In this document: positions 54,265 to 63,504 of the stretch, one piece after another | Numbering within the stretch: the first letter of the stretch is position 1 | Layout of the letters: the number at the start of each line of letters is the position of its first letter | Assembly: GCA_029251525.1 (NCBI GenBank) | Contig: JAQXDE010000020.1 | Location: 1 to 64,000, forward strand | Direction of reading: 5' to 3' | DNA from: Saprospiraceae bacterium | GTDB lineage: Bacteria > Bacteroidota > Bacteroidia > Chitinophagales > Saprospiraceae | DNA length: 64,000 nucleotides | Made by a program: the position numbers and the translations under genes | The notes under the pieces: model-generated | Databases searched by the model: none | What the model saw: the letters and a program-made list of their open reading frames with translations, nothing else | What the model was told of the DNA's origin: nothing

Positions 54265-56559
54265 CTAAACTTGATTTCTTTTAAAAGTGACTAAAACTTG
54301 TTTTGAGGCAGGTGTTTTACTTTTGTGTGCGTATTGATTTATAGGCACTAAAATATTTGCTTCAGGAAAATAAGTTGCCATACATTTTTGAGGGATATCA
54401 TATTCTACGATCATAAAATGGGGAGCGATTCTTTCGACTCCTTCATGATGATTGTACAAGTCAATAAAGTCGCCTGCTTTCAAATTTGCATCCTTAATAT
54501 CTTCAATATTCATCATTACAATGCGACGACCATTGTAAATGCCTCTATAGCGATCATCAAGTCCATAGATTGTAGTATTGAATTGATCATGCGTACGAAT
54601 GGTCATCATGGTAAATTCACCCTCCTTTAATTCGTGTTTTGGGACAGGATTATTGGTGAAGTTTGCTTTACCAGTTTTTGTTTTAAAATCTCCATCTCGT
54701 GCTCCATTTGGTAAATAAAACCCTCCATCGTTTCTTATGCGTCGATTGTAATCATCGAAACCTGGAATCGTATTTTGAATTGCTTCTCGTATACGATCGT
54801 AATCTTCGATAAAATGATTCCAATTGGTATTAGAATTTTTTAAAGTAGCTGTGGCTAAATTTGCAACAATGGATGGCTCGCTCAATAAATGTTTGGATGC
54901 AGGCGTCAAACTACCTCTAGAGGCATGAACAATTCCCATAGAATTTTCGACACTTACTAATTGCTTTTGTCCATTTTGTAAATCCAGTTCTGTTCTTCCA
55001 AGACAAGGTAAGATGATGGCAGTTTTGCCTGTTATTAAATGACTTCGATTAAGCTTAGTTGAGACTTGAATTGTCATTTTACAATTTTGCAATGCCTTGG
55101 CGGTAAATTCTGTATCAGGAGTAGCAGAAAGAAAATTTCCCCCCATTGCAAAAAATATTTTCGCTTTTCCCTCCGACATTGCTTTGATAGATTCGACGGT
55201 ATCAAAACCATGTTCTCGTGGAGGTTCGAATTGAAAATTTTCTTTTAGTTTATCTAAAAAAGCAGGTTTTGGTTTTTCCCATATCCCCATTGTTCGATCA
55301 CCTTGAACATTACTATGTCCTCGGACGGGACAAGTTCCTGCCCCTGGTTTTCCTATGCTGCCTTTTAATAATAATAGGTTTACAATTTCTTGGATATTGT
55401 TAACGCCATTTTCATGTTGAGTCAATCCCATTGCCCAGCAGACAATAATTTTTTTATTTTCTAAAATTAATTTAGTTGCTTGATGAATTTGGGAGACACT
55501 AATTCCACAATTATTTGATAGTGTTTCTACGTTTGCATGTTTTAATTCTTCAATGAAACTTACAAAGCCATGCGTGCTTTGATTGATAAAATCATGATCG
55601 AAAACTGTCCCTGGTTTTTTCTTTTCTTCGTCAAGCAATAATTTCATGATCGCTTTTAGTAAGGCTACATCACCATTGATATTTACTTGTAAAAATAAAT
55701 CAGTCAGTTGAGTTCCACTTCCAATCCAACCGGATAGATTCTGTGGATTTTTAAATTTGATCAAACCCGTTTCTGGTAATGGATTTATGGTGATAATTTT
55801 TGCACCGTTTTGTTTAGCTTTTTGCAAAGCAGAAAGCATTCGAGGATGATTGGTTCCAGGATTTTGTCCCATTACGATGATTAAATCAGTTACATAAAAA
55901 TCTTCCAATCGAACACTCCCTTTTCCAATTCCGACAGTTTCGGAAAGTGCTACTCCGCTTGATTCATGACACATGTTGGAGCAGTCAGGCATATTGTTCG
56001 TTCCAAATTCTCGAACGAATAATTGATATAAGAAAGCGGCTTCATTACTTGTTCGTCCACTTGTGTAGAAGATGGCCTCGTTTGGTGATTCTAATTGATT
56101 TAGTTCTGAACCAATGTGTGCAAAAGCATCTTCCCAACTAATTTCCTCATAGTGTGAACTTCCTTCGTGTAAAATCATAGGATGAGTCAATCGCCCACTT
56201 TTTCCTAATTGAAAATCTGACCATTGAGATAATTCTCTTACGCTATTTTTTTTGAAGAAATCTGAAGTAATTCGTTTGCTTGTGGCCTCTTCGGCAATGG
56301 CTTTTGCTCCGTTTTCGCAATACTCTCCTATACTAGATCGGTGGTCGTCAGGGTCAGGCCAGGCGCAACCTGGACAATCGAATCCATCTATTTGGTTGAT
56401 AGAAAGTACTGTTTTGACACAATTACGAATGGTCAATTCTCCAAGTAAATGTTTGACTGAAGAAACTACAGCTGGGATTCCTGCTGCAGTGGTTTTTGGT
56501 GAGCCAATAGATATTTTTTCTTTTTCGATGAGTGGAGTGGGGGAGATTGGTTTTTTCAT
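54265..56559 (-). CDS. FdhF/YdeP family molybdopterin oxidoreductase
   Basis: The 764-aa protein belongs to the bis-molybdopterin (DMSO reductase) superfamily, YdeP branch: GFDCPGCAWPDPDD (C62, C65), YTSGRTSNEAAFLYQLFVRE, NMCHESSGVALSETVGIGKG and IVMGQNPGTNHPRM. Only a CxxC is present near the N-terminus rather than the four cysteines of formate dehydrogenases, which is typical of this branch and argues against a normal N-terminal [4Fe-4S] cluster. In E. coli the YdeP homologue is linked to acid resistance, and the substrate is unknown. No signal peptide is present. A DUF7009 gene lies upstream on the same strand. Confidence 0.9.
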   Translation of the reverse strand: MKKPISPTPLIEKEKISIGSPKTTAAGIPAVVSSVKHLLGELTIRNCVKTVLSINQIDGFDCPGCAWPDPDDHRSSIGEYCENGAKAIAEEATSKRITSDFFKKNSVRELSQWSDFQLGKSGRLTHPMILHEGSSHYEEISWEDAFAHIGSELNQLESPNEAIFYTSGRTSNEAAFLYQLFVREFGTNNMPDCSNMCHESSGVALSETVGIGKGSVRLEDFYVTDLIIVMGQNPGTNHPRMLSALQKAKQNGAKIITINPLPETGLIKFKNPQNLSGWIGSGTQLTDLFLQVNINGDVALLKAIMKLLLDEEKKKPGTVFDHDFINQSTHGFVSFIEELKHANVETLSNNCGISVSQIHQATKLILENKKIIVCWAMGLTQHENGVNNIQEIVNLLLLKGSIGKPGAGTCPVRGHSNVQGDRTMGIWEKPKPAFLDKLKENFQFEPPREHGFDTVESIKAMSEGKAKIFFAMGGNFLSATPDTEFTAKALQNCKMTIQVSTKLNRSHLITGKTAIILPCLGRTELDLQNGQKQLVSVENSMGIVHASRGSLTPASKHLLSEPSIVANLATATLKNSNTNWNHFIEDYDRIREAIQNTIPGFDDYNRRIRNDGGFYLPNGARDGDFKTKTGKANFTNNPVPKHELKEGEFTMMTIRTHDQFNTTIYGLDDRYRGIYNGRRIVMMNIEDIKDANLKAGDFIDLYNHHEGVERIAPHFMIVEYDIPQKCMATYFPEANILVPINQYAHKSKTPASKQVLVTFKRNQV

Positions 56560-56722
56560 TTTTTATATTTTTAATACTATTTTTTATAGGCTGAGTTAGA
56601 GTGACTATTTATTAGTAGGTATTGGTACTCTAATTGCCCACGGAAAATTTTGAACAATAAAGAGCTACTTAAAATATCATTTCGTATCAGCCTTAAAAAA
56701 CTAAATAGCGGTAATGAAAGAA

Positions 56723-57094
56723 TCAAGTTTTCGGATGAGGAAATGAATCACTTTCATCCTCATTAATTCGCACGTGCATACATTTAAAATCTTTTTCCAC
56801 TAAAATTCTAACTTGATTATTTTCAGTAGTTGTATCCAAATGTTCTATACCGACGAGTTGAGAATTAACCCACATTTCACCTAACTTTACCGGAACAAAA
56901 ACAGTAATGGTATTGCCTGAAAATTCACTTTTTAGTTTTTTTACGTCAGCTGATTCTAGGACATAAGATAGTTGATCATCCGCAGTCGGTCCAAACTGAA
57001 TATTATCTTTTACCTGCCCTTTTTCTCCAAATGTTCTTACATCCTGTTGACTTAATCGCAATCGGATCGAGTTACCTCTAATTCTTAGTTTCAT
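56723..57094 (-). CDS. DUF7009 family protein
   Basis: Starting at MKLRIRGNSIRLRLSQQDV gives 123 aa; a longer frame would run through a terminator. FGEKGQVKDNIQFGP, LSYVLE and the closing CMHVRINEDESDSFPHP fit the DUF7009 pattern I remember, with the final acidic and Pro motif. The function is unknown. A -7 box TACCTTTG (plus-strand 57112-57119) lies 18 bp upstream, so it is transcribed apart from the metalloprotease. The FdhF-like gene is 163 bp downstream on the same strand and may be linked. Confidence 0.65.
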   Translation of the reverse strand: MKLRIRGNSIRLRLSQQDVRTFGEKGQVKDNIQFGPTADDQLSYVLESADVKKLKSEFSGNTITVFVPVKLGEMWVNSQLVGIEHLDTTTENNQVRILVEKDFKCMHVRINEDESDSFPHPKT

Positions 57095-57111
57095 TATGTG
57101 ATTGTTTTGTT

Positions 57112-57119
57112 CAAAGGTA
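57112..57119 (-). promoter_or_regulatory. Probable -7 box of the DUF7009 gene
   Basis: Minus-strand TACCTTTG fits TAnnTTTG, 18 bp before the ATG, immediately after the upstream terminator. Confidence 0.45.
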
Positions 57120-57122
57120 GAA

Positions 57123-57181
57123 AAAATATCAAAAAAGCCCTTTTTAAACTTCAAGTTTAAAAAGGGCTTTTTTGATATTTT
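57123..57181 (-). terminator. 59-bp inverted repeat, terminator of the metalloprotease gene
   Basis: Two perfect 29-bp arms (57123-57151 with 57153-57181) with a single-base loop, centred on AAGCCC/GGGCTT with A/T runs. It lies 9 bp past the metalloprotease stop codon. Confidence 0.9.
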
Positions 57182-57189
57182 AGAAAAAC

Positions 57190-60100
57190 TTATCGTTGTA
57201 TAGTCACTCTATCCGTCATCATCTGCTCTTTTGTCTTTACCTGAATAAAATAAATTCCATTCGCAAAACGACTTGTCTGCATTTGAATTAGATCTTGAGG
57301 ATTTTTCACCACCTTTTCCACTAATAATTTTCCTTGAACGCTAAGTATGCGAACTATTATTTCTTCATTGATAGGTTTACGAAAACCAATATTAATGAGA
57401 TTGTTTGCAGGATTAGGGAAAATGGAAATTTCATTTTGGTTTAAAATATTTTCTGTTGCAATCACTACATCTGGATCAATAACAATATTGAATTGAGGAG
57501 TAGCAATTAACCCACCCTCACTATCATCTACTACGAAGGTGAAGCTATCTTCAGTTGATGCACCCCCATCATGAGTGTATATAATATTTCCAGCACTAGA
57601 TGAGTTTTGTTTAAATTTATCACCTATTTGTAACTCACTAGTTAGGAAGTATAATTTCCCATTTTGAGGAAGTGTAACAATCGTATAAGTGATTTCTTCT
57701 GGACCATTATTTGGATCGTCAGTCAATAAGAACTCTGAATCAATTGGTCGAGTGGCTCCAGGGGGAAGCGGCATCGTTTCATTTTTAATTAAAGATGGTG
57801 GACTCAGATTAGCTTCTGAGCAAATCTGTAAAGTCCATTCATTTAATTTTCCACCGTTTCCTGCGGTATTAGTTACTTCTATTTGAAGTTTCCACTCTCC
57901 AAGAGAACTTGTATTATTAAATGTACTCAAAAGGTTATTTTCTAATTTGTAACTTAGTCCAGTATTAACAGGACAGTCGGAACCGATAAAAGAAACAGCT
58001 TCATCATCCATCCCAAAATCAAATGTGGTGCCTTGGCAAAATATTGAGGAAAATAATTTTATAGAAGTTCCATCAGGATTAACTAAACTCATATCAATAT
58101 CTTTGAAAGCACTATGATTTCCGTTAATATTGGAGATATTTAGATCAGATATTAATCCATCAACCGGAACATTGATAACTGATTCAATAGTTGGTAAACC
58201 ATTACTTGGGATAGTAATGGGACCATCTGTACTAGTAGTATTTGTACATGATAATGACTTTACAGCAAATGAATTTTTTGCAGACCAATCGCCTATATGG
58301 CACTCATTTTGAGGTCTGATTCTCCAAAAATAAATGCCGCCAAGATCAAGTTGGGCACCTCCTTGGTAACTGCCACCAGTGACAACATTAGTTTCAACAA
58401 TTGAAGCGGCAGAGAAGGAAGGATCGTTAGCAACCTCAATCACGTAATTATCTGCGGCAATGCCTTGGTTCCAAGTATAAGCAGGGATTTCACTAACTCC
58501 TTCTATTCCATCACTAGGCGATACTATTGAGAAATCAGAAAAATTTGTGGCAACTGTCTCATAGACCAATTCTTGATAAACAGTATCTTCTCCAGGTACA
58601 TATGCCATCAATTGATAGGTGAAAACTCCATCAGCAGTTGGGATATTATCAGAATTGATTGTCAAGGTCGCATCTTCGGATGGCATTACTGGATTAGCAC
58701 TAAATTCGGCTGTCGTTCCAACGGGCAAACCAATTGCTTCAAAATAAATTAAACTGTCATAATCTAATAATGAAAGCGTATTGATATTGATTACAGGTAG
58801 TTCAGGTAAACATACTTTTTGGAAATATGGACCAGATGATACCGAGAATCCAGGGGTTGAAGGTTCAACTATTTTAAAATTTGCATTTGAGATATCAAAA
58901 AAGATGTTGTCTGCTGCTTCAACTTTTACTCTTGCTAATCCCGTAACTACATTTGGAATGACAATGGTATAGCTTCCTGTATTAGCAACGTTTTGTGCTA
59001 AGGATATTGGATAATCATATCCTCCATTAGTAGCTAACAATATATTTACGTATTTACAATTGACAGGTGCTGAATCTGTATTCGCCACGTCCCAAGTTAC
59101 TTCTACATAATCTCCTATTTCAAAAGTTTGATTTACATTAGGGTGGGTAACTAAAAATGGTCCAGCGGATTCTACTGATTCAAAAGCTATCTCATCCCAG
59201 ACTGTTCCACCGCCTCCCCATTTGCTATCTCTCACTGTGCATCTAAATGTCAAGTCTCTAGCATATGTAGGAAGAACCTCTGTGATAGAATTTTGATTGT
59301 TTACAATAGTTCCGATTCTTGGGAAAATACGTGTAGGATTTTCCGTTGGTAAATAACTTCTAAAAGCTGGTGCATTACCTATTGGACTTCCTAAAGGACT
59401 AATAGGGCCTAAATCATATTGCTCAAAACAATAGGTTAAGGTATCATCTGGATTTAAATCACTTGCTACAGCTGTTAATTGAAAAGGAGTGCTGATTGGA
59501 ATTTTCAATCCGTGGCCAAAAGGAATGTCTACGTCAGGATCAAAATTATCAGTGGGTAAAACCATCGCACATGTTCCTGCTCCTTCTCGACTATAATTGT
59601 GAATAGACTCGATAGAATTAACGTGTAGGTAATCATCTCCAGAATTTTGAACATTATTAGCTCCACATGCACCAACGTATGACATGATTGTTGATCCACT
59701 TCCGGGCTCGTAAGCATTACCATCACTAAGTTGGTCATTGCCATTAGGATCCGTTCCATTCCAAAAAGGAGTACAATTACTCCAAGGGTGTGCAGCACTC
59801 AATTGATGCCCCACTTCATGTGATAATGTACCGAGGTAAAAATTATCACTTGGATTGTTATTACAAGATATTCCTCGAGCTTTAGTATCATCAATACATA
59901 CATTTCCTCCTGAAACCCCTCCAATGTTAATTCCATCTAATTGGCAGGGAAAGGTTTTGAATAGATGTCCAATATCATAATTTTCAATTCCAACTACCGT
60001 ATTTATCGTAGTTACACTTTGATAAAAAGTACCAAAGGCAATTATGGTTCCATTGATATCAGTTGTATTTGTGATTTCATTTCCTTCGTAAGGATCAGTA

Positions 60101-60978
60101 TCTGGATCTAAAAATACTAGTTCATCATTATTGTCAACTAACTGAAAACGAACGCCTGTTTCTTTTTCAAAAATAAAATTCAATCGACTAATGGCATAAA
60201 CTAATTCAGCCATCACAGCATCTACCGTTCCTCCTAAATTCCCTGAGAATTCCCCAGAAGTTGCTAAGGCCATCCGATAAACTCTGAGTTCTACGGGGTT
60301 GCCGGAAGTTGTATTCAGTTCTGGAGTTGGTGTCGTATTTGGTCCTTTGTTTTGAAATGGACTATTTGGTCCACCATCATCATCATCAAGAGGCTTATTA
60401 GCATTCAATATTTCTAGAGGATTATGATCCGCATGTGCCGCATTCAAAACTGCTTCTTCTTCAGCATTTGGTAATCGATCTTTTTTATAGTAAGAAAGGT
60501 AATTATTATTATTTCCCTCCAAATAAGGATCAATAAAAATTATTCCTTTAGGAGAACCAATCATTGCACGAAACCCTTTGGCCGCAATTTCAAAACGGAC
60601 TTGCAGTAATTTATTGTTCACTCCATACCCTGCATAAGATTTTATATTTGGATATTTTGCTTCTAAGCCAGGAGCCATTACAGAAGATTCGACTACTTGA
60701 AAAGCCACATCGTCTCCATTAGGCATTGGCAAAACTATTTGCATTGGATTATGCTTGGCGGCAAATGTAAATTCTTTAGGAGCATTAGTTAAATCTGATT
60801 TTAATGCATCAAGATCCAAGGCTAATGTTCTGTATTCGTCTGGAATAATTTTACGTTCTTGATTGGTTGGGATAAAAATATTAGCTTCGTTGGCATCAAA
60901 CCAATGGTCTTCTATATCTTGAGAGAAGAGATTTGAAAATATTAAACAAGCGAAAAAAAGTAATACAAATCTTTTCAT
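57190..60978 (-). CDS. T9SS-exported reprolysin-type metalloprotease with P-domain
   Basis: Order in this 1262-aa protein: signal peptide; propeptide-like N-terminal region; zinc protease with HEVGHQLSAAH (H387, E388, H391, H397) and a Met-turn in TIMSYVG (M432), the metzincin signature; Ig/fibronectin-like repeats; a proprotein-convertase P-domain (NINGNHSAFKDIDMSLVNPD, LGEWKLQIEVTN); a cadherin-like strand segment (ILYTHDG-like); and a type-A T9SS sorting domain (SIFPNPANNLINIGF). It is therefore a secreted or surface protease for protein degradation. It is monocistronic, with a very stable terminator. Confidence 0.93.
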   Translation of the reverse strand: MKRFVLLFFACLIFSNLFSQDIEDHWFDANEANIFIPTNQERKIIPDEYRTLALDLDALKSDLTNAPKEFTFAAKHNPMQIVLPMPNGDDVAFQVVESSVMAPGLEAKYPNIKSYAGYGVNNKLLQVRFEIAAKGFRAMIGSPKGIIFIDPYLEGNNNNYLSYYKKDRLPNAEEEAVLNAAHADHNPLEILNANKPLDDDDGGPNSPFQNKGPNTTPTPELNTTSGNPVELRVYRMALATSGEFSGNLGGTVDAVMAELVYAISRLNFIFEKETGVRFQLVDNNDELVFLDPDTDPYEGNEITNTTDINGTIIAFGTFYQSVTTINTVVGIENYDIGHLFKTFPCQLDGINIGGVSGGNVCIDDTKARGISCNNNPSDNFYLGTLSHEVGHQLSAAHPWSNCTPFWNGTDPNGNDQLSDGNAYEPGSGSTIMSYVGACGANNVQNSGDDYLHVNSIESIHNYSREGAGTCAMVLPTDNFDPDVDIPFGHGLKIPISTPFQLTAVASDLNPDDTLTYCFEQYDLGPISPLGSPIGNAPAFRSYLPTENPTRIFPRIGTIVNNQNSITEVLPTYARDLTFRCTVRDSKWGGGGTVWDEIAFESVESAGPFLVTHPNVNQTFEIGDYVEVTWDVANTDSAPVNCKYVNILLATNGGYDYPISLAQNVANTGSYTIVIPNVVTGLARVKVEAADNIFFDISNANFKIVEPSTPGFSVSSGPYFQKVCLPELPVININTLSLLDYDSLIYFEAIGLPVGTTAEFSANPVMPSEDATLTINSDNIPTADGVFTYQLMAYVPGEDTVYQELVYETVATNFSDFSIVSPSDGIEGVSEIPAYTWNQGIAADNYVIEVANDPSFSAASIVETNVVTGGSYQGGAQLDLGGIYFWRIRPQNECHIGDWSAKNSFAVKSLSCTNTTSTDGPITIPSNGLPTIESVINVPVDGLISDLNISNINGNHSAFKDIDMSLVNPDGTSIKLFSSIFCQGTTFDFGMDDEAVSFIGSDCPVNTGLSYKLENNLLSTFNNTSSLGEWKLQIEVTNTAGNGGKLNEWTLQICSEANLSPPSLIKNETMPLPPGATRPIDSEFLLTDDPNNGPEEITYTIVTLPQNGKLYFLTSELQIGDKFKQNSSSAGNIIYTHDGGASTEDSFTFVVDDSEGGLIATPQFNIVIDPDVVIATENILNQNEISIFPNPANNLINIGFRKPINEEIIVRILSVQGKLLVEKVVKNPQDLIQMQTSRFANGIYFIQVKTKEQMMTDRVTIQR

Positions 60979-61154
60979 TGAGGTTGTTTTTTATTTTTAA
61001 TGAAAAATTAAGAGTGTTTTTTTTTTGACATTAACTCCAAAACAAAAATACTCCTCCTTTTTGATAAAAAAAACGAGAAATAGGAATATGTCAGTTGGAA
61101 GCTAACAGTAGGCAGTTTTTGTAAGATGCAATACTATCCCATGTTTTTACTTAG

Positions 61155-61745
61155 TTACTTCACTTGGAGATTCAAAATATTACCCATCTGATAACAGGTT
61201 CTACATCGAGGTTCATATCTATCTTTTTCTCCTAGTACAACCGTACCAGTTTCTTCACTCAACCGGTAAGAATGAGTAGCAAGGTTTCCACAATGTTGAC
61301 AAATAGCATGCACTTTAGTAATGTACTCGGCAACGGCCAAAAGATTAGGCAGTGGACCAAAAGGTTTTCCTTTATAGTCCATATCTAACCCTGCAATAAT
61401 TACTCGAATACCTCTTAATGCTAATTTTTCGCAAACTTCAATCAATTCGTGGTCAAAAAATTGTGCCTCGTCAATCCCCACAACAGATATGCCATCTACT
61501 AGTTCTAAAATTTTGGTAGAATGGTCGACAGGAGTTGCCAAAATAGAATTAGCATCATGTGAAACTACATTGTTGGTATCGTAACGAGTATCAGTACCTG
61601 GCTTGAAAATTTCTACTTTTTGACTAGCAATTTTAGCTCGCTTGAGTCTTCGAATCAATTCTTCTGTTTTTCCTGAAAACATGGAGCCGCAGATGACTTC
61701 AATCCATCCACTTCTTTGTCCTTTAAAATGAGGTTCTAAAAACAT
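61155..61745 (-). CDS. tdk: Thymidine kinase
   Basis: Tdk phosphorylates thymidine with ATP in the salvage pathway. The 196-aa type II enzyme has the P-loop [15 protein letters not shown], the DEAQFF motif, the lid with [16 protein letters not shown] and the structural zinc site of two CxxC pairs (CQHC and CRTC). No signal peptide. It is a single minus-strand gene. Confidence 0.96.
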   Translation of the reverse strand: MFLEPHFKGQRSGWIEVICGSMFSGKTEELIRRLKRAKIASQKVEIFKPGTDTRYDTNNVVSHDANSILATPVDHSTKILELVDGISVVGIDEAQFFDHELIEVCEKLALRGIRVIIAGLDMDYKGKPFGPLPNLLAVAEYITKVHAICQHCGNLATHSYRLSEETGTVVLGEKDRYEPRCRTCYQMGNILNLQVK

Positions 61746-61877
61746 ATATTTCTTTTTGAGAAGTTAGGCAAGGAACTCTATCAGCTGCCTCCTATTTATT
61801 TTTTTATATCACTAAATTCTTTAATTTTACAAAAAATATTGAATTCGCTTAATGCGAAATTAAAAAAGATATACCGT

Positions 61878-62603
61878 ATGAATGTTAAGCAAGCAAAAAT
61901 TCTTTTAGAAAAAATTAATCGTCTGTTTCAAAGCATGACAATGGACGAACATATTTCTGAGATTGAGAAGGAGTTGATGCGGAATTATGTAAAGTCGCTA
62001 TACGAGGAATTTATGTCTGATGGGGGAGCGAAAGTTACATCTATTCAAAAAGTAGAACCCCTCAAAGTGACCGCACCTGTTAAAGAAACTATCCAAATAG
62101 TAACCCCTCAAGTGAAAGTTGAGCGGATGGTAGAAACACCCCCTACGCCACCAAAAGTAGAGATTACTCCGAGATCTGAGCCAACACCTCGTCCAGTAGC
62201 TGTTGAAACTCCAAAAGTGGAAAAGAAAACTCCAACAGTTAGAGTTGCTTCACCTACGCCTGTTCCTAAACCATTTAAAGCAAAGATAAGTGAGGAGCAT
62301 CAAGAACTTTTTGAATTTAAGGAAGCAACAGATTTGTCAGAAAGGTTAAGTCAAAGTCCAATAAAAGATTTGAATAAAGCGATGGGAATCAATGAAAGAA
62401 TTTTGACGACTAATGAATTGTTTGATGGAAATGGTGATGCATTAAAAGATGCATTATCTGCTATTAATAGGTTGAATAATTTTGACGAAGCTAAAGATTA
62501 TTTGGCTAATATTGCTGAAATATATGACTGGACTTCAAAGAAGAAAAAGAAAAAGGCGAAAATTTTTGTAAAATTAATTCGTAGAAGATTTGTTCAGAGC
62601 TAG
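61878..62603 (+). CDS. Conserved Bacteroidetes protein with a proline-rich linker
   Basis: I prefer the ATG in MNVKQAKILLEKINRLF (241 aa); a TTG 13 codons upstream is the alternative. The protein has an N-terminal helical domain, a long Pro/Thr/Lys/Val-rich linker (residues about 65-145, repeats of VETP, TPRP and PTP) and a C-terminal helical domain with LNKAMGINERILTTNELF and LNNFDEAKDYLANIAEIYDW. I recall this C-terminal part as a conserved hypothetical of Bacteroidetes. The basic tail KKKKKKAKIFVKLIRRRF could bind nucleic acid or the membrane. The function is unknown. Confidence 0.65.
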   Translation: MNVKQAKILLEKINRLFQSMTMDEHISEIEKELMRNYVKSLYEEFMSDGGAKVTSIQKVEPLKVTAPVKETIQIVTPQVKVERMVETPPTPPKVEITPRSEPTPRPVAVETPKVEKKTPTVRVASPTPVPKPFKAKISEEHQELFEFKEATDLSERLSQSPIKDLNKAMGINERILTTNELFDGNGDALKDALSAINRLNNFDEAKDYLANIAEIYDWTSKKKKKKAKIFVKLIRRRFVQS

Positions 62604-62713
62604 ATACCAAAACCTATGTTTGAAATTAAGTTTTTGGGTTTTTATAGCCTTGATTTGTTGATTGTAAATTCTTTAATCTCTAACTTTTTTGACCATTTTT
62701 AAAAAAGGTAACA

Positions 62714-63460
62714 TTGAAACCCAAAGATGAAAACAGTAGTTTTGTTAATAGCTTGAAATTACCTTTAATTTTAATAACTATTATGTTGGTGGTTCATATT
62801 ACAAAGGAGTTTACTAATTTCGAATTTATCTTTTGGGGTATTTTTCCAAGAAGATTTTATGGACTAAAGGGAATAATAACAGCTCCATTCATTCATGGAA
62901 GTTGGAAGCATTTGTTTTCTAATGCAGTTCCATTATTGAGTTTGCTAGGAGCAAGTATGTATTTTTATCGAATTGTCGCGGTGAGAGGATTGATAATGAT
63001 TTGGATTTTGACGGGAGGAGCAGTTTGGTTGTTAGGGAATTTTTTTGATAATGAGGTAGGTAACTTTTCACATATCGGAGCAAGTGGGGTCGTTTATGGC
63101 TTGGTAGCTTTCGTTTTTTGGAATGGAGTGTTTGTAAAAAGTAGAGAGTCAATTGTTTTGGCTTTGGTAGTGTTGGTATTGTATGGAGGTATGTTTGCGG
63201 GGATATTACCAGATCAACCAGGCATCTCGTGGGAGAGTCATTTGTTTGGCGGATTGATTGGAATATTTACGGCTTATTATTATAAAAATGATTTGTTGGA
63301 TGAAGTGGAGCGATTGAAAAAACTGGAAGAACCTCCAACTTGGGGACAAGAGGTTGAAACTCAAAATGAAACAGGGCCATACTTTTTGCCTAGGGATATT
63401 TTTGAAAAGACGAAAGAGGAGAAACAACGAGAGGATACGGAAGGGGAGGATTATTATTGA
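62714..63460 (+). CDS. Rhomboid family intramembrane serine protease
   Basis: The 248-aa protein starts at a TTG preceded by AAGGTAAC; no upstream ATG fits. Six membrane helices are predicted. The catalytic dyad is Ser124 in HIGASGVVYGL and His176 in SWESHLFGG. The HGSWKHLFSN loop is the family HxxxHxxxN motif. A hydrophilic tail of 60 residues ends EDTEGEDYY. It cleaves other membrane proteins within the bilayer; substrates are unknown. Confidence 0.93.
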   Translation: MKPKDENSSFVNSLKLPLILITIMLVVHITKEFTNFEFIFWGIFPRRFYGLKGIITAPFIHGSWKHLFSNAVPLLSLLGASMYFYRIVAVRGLIMIWILTGGAVWLLGNFFDNEVGNFSHIGASGVVYGLVAFVFWNGVFVKSRESIVLALVVLVLYGGMFAGILPDQPGISWESHLFGGLIGIFTAYYYKNDLLDEVERLKKLEEPPTWGQEVETQNETGPYFLPRDIFEKTKEEKQREDTEGEDYY

Positions 63461-63504
63461 TAATTCGCCGCTAAGTCTACAAGGAAACTCAGCGGCGAAG
63501 AAAG

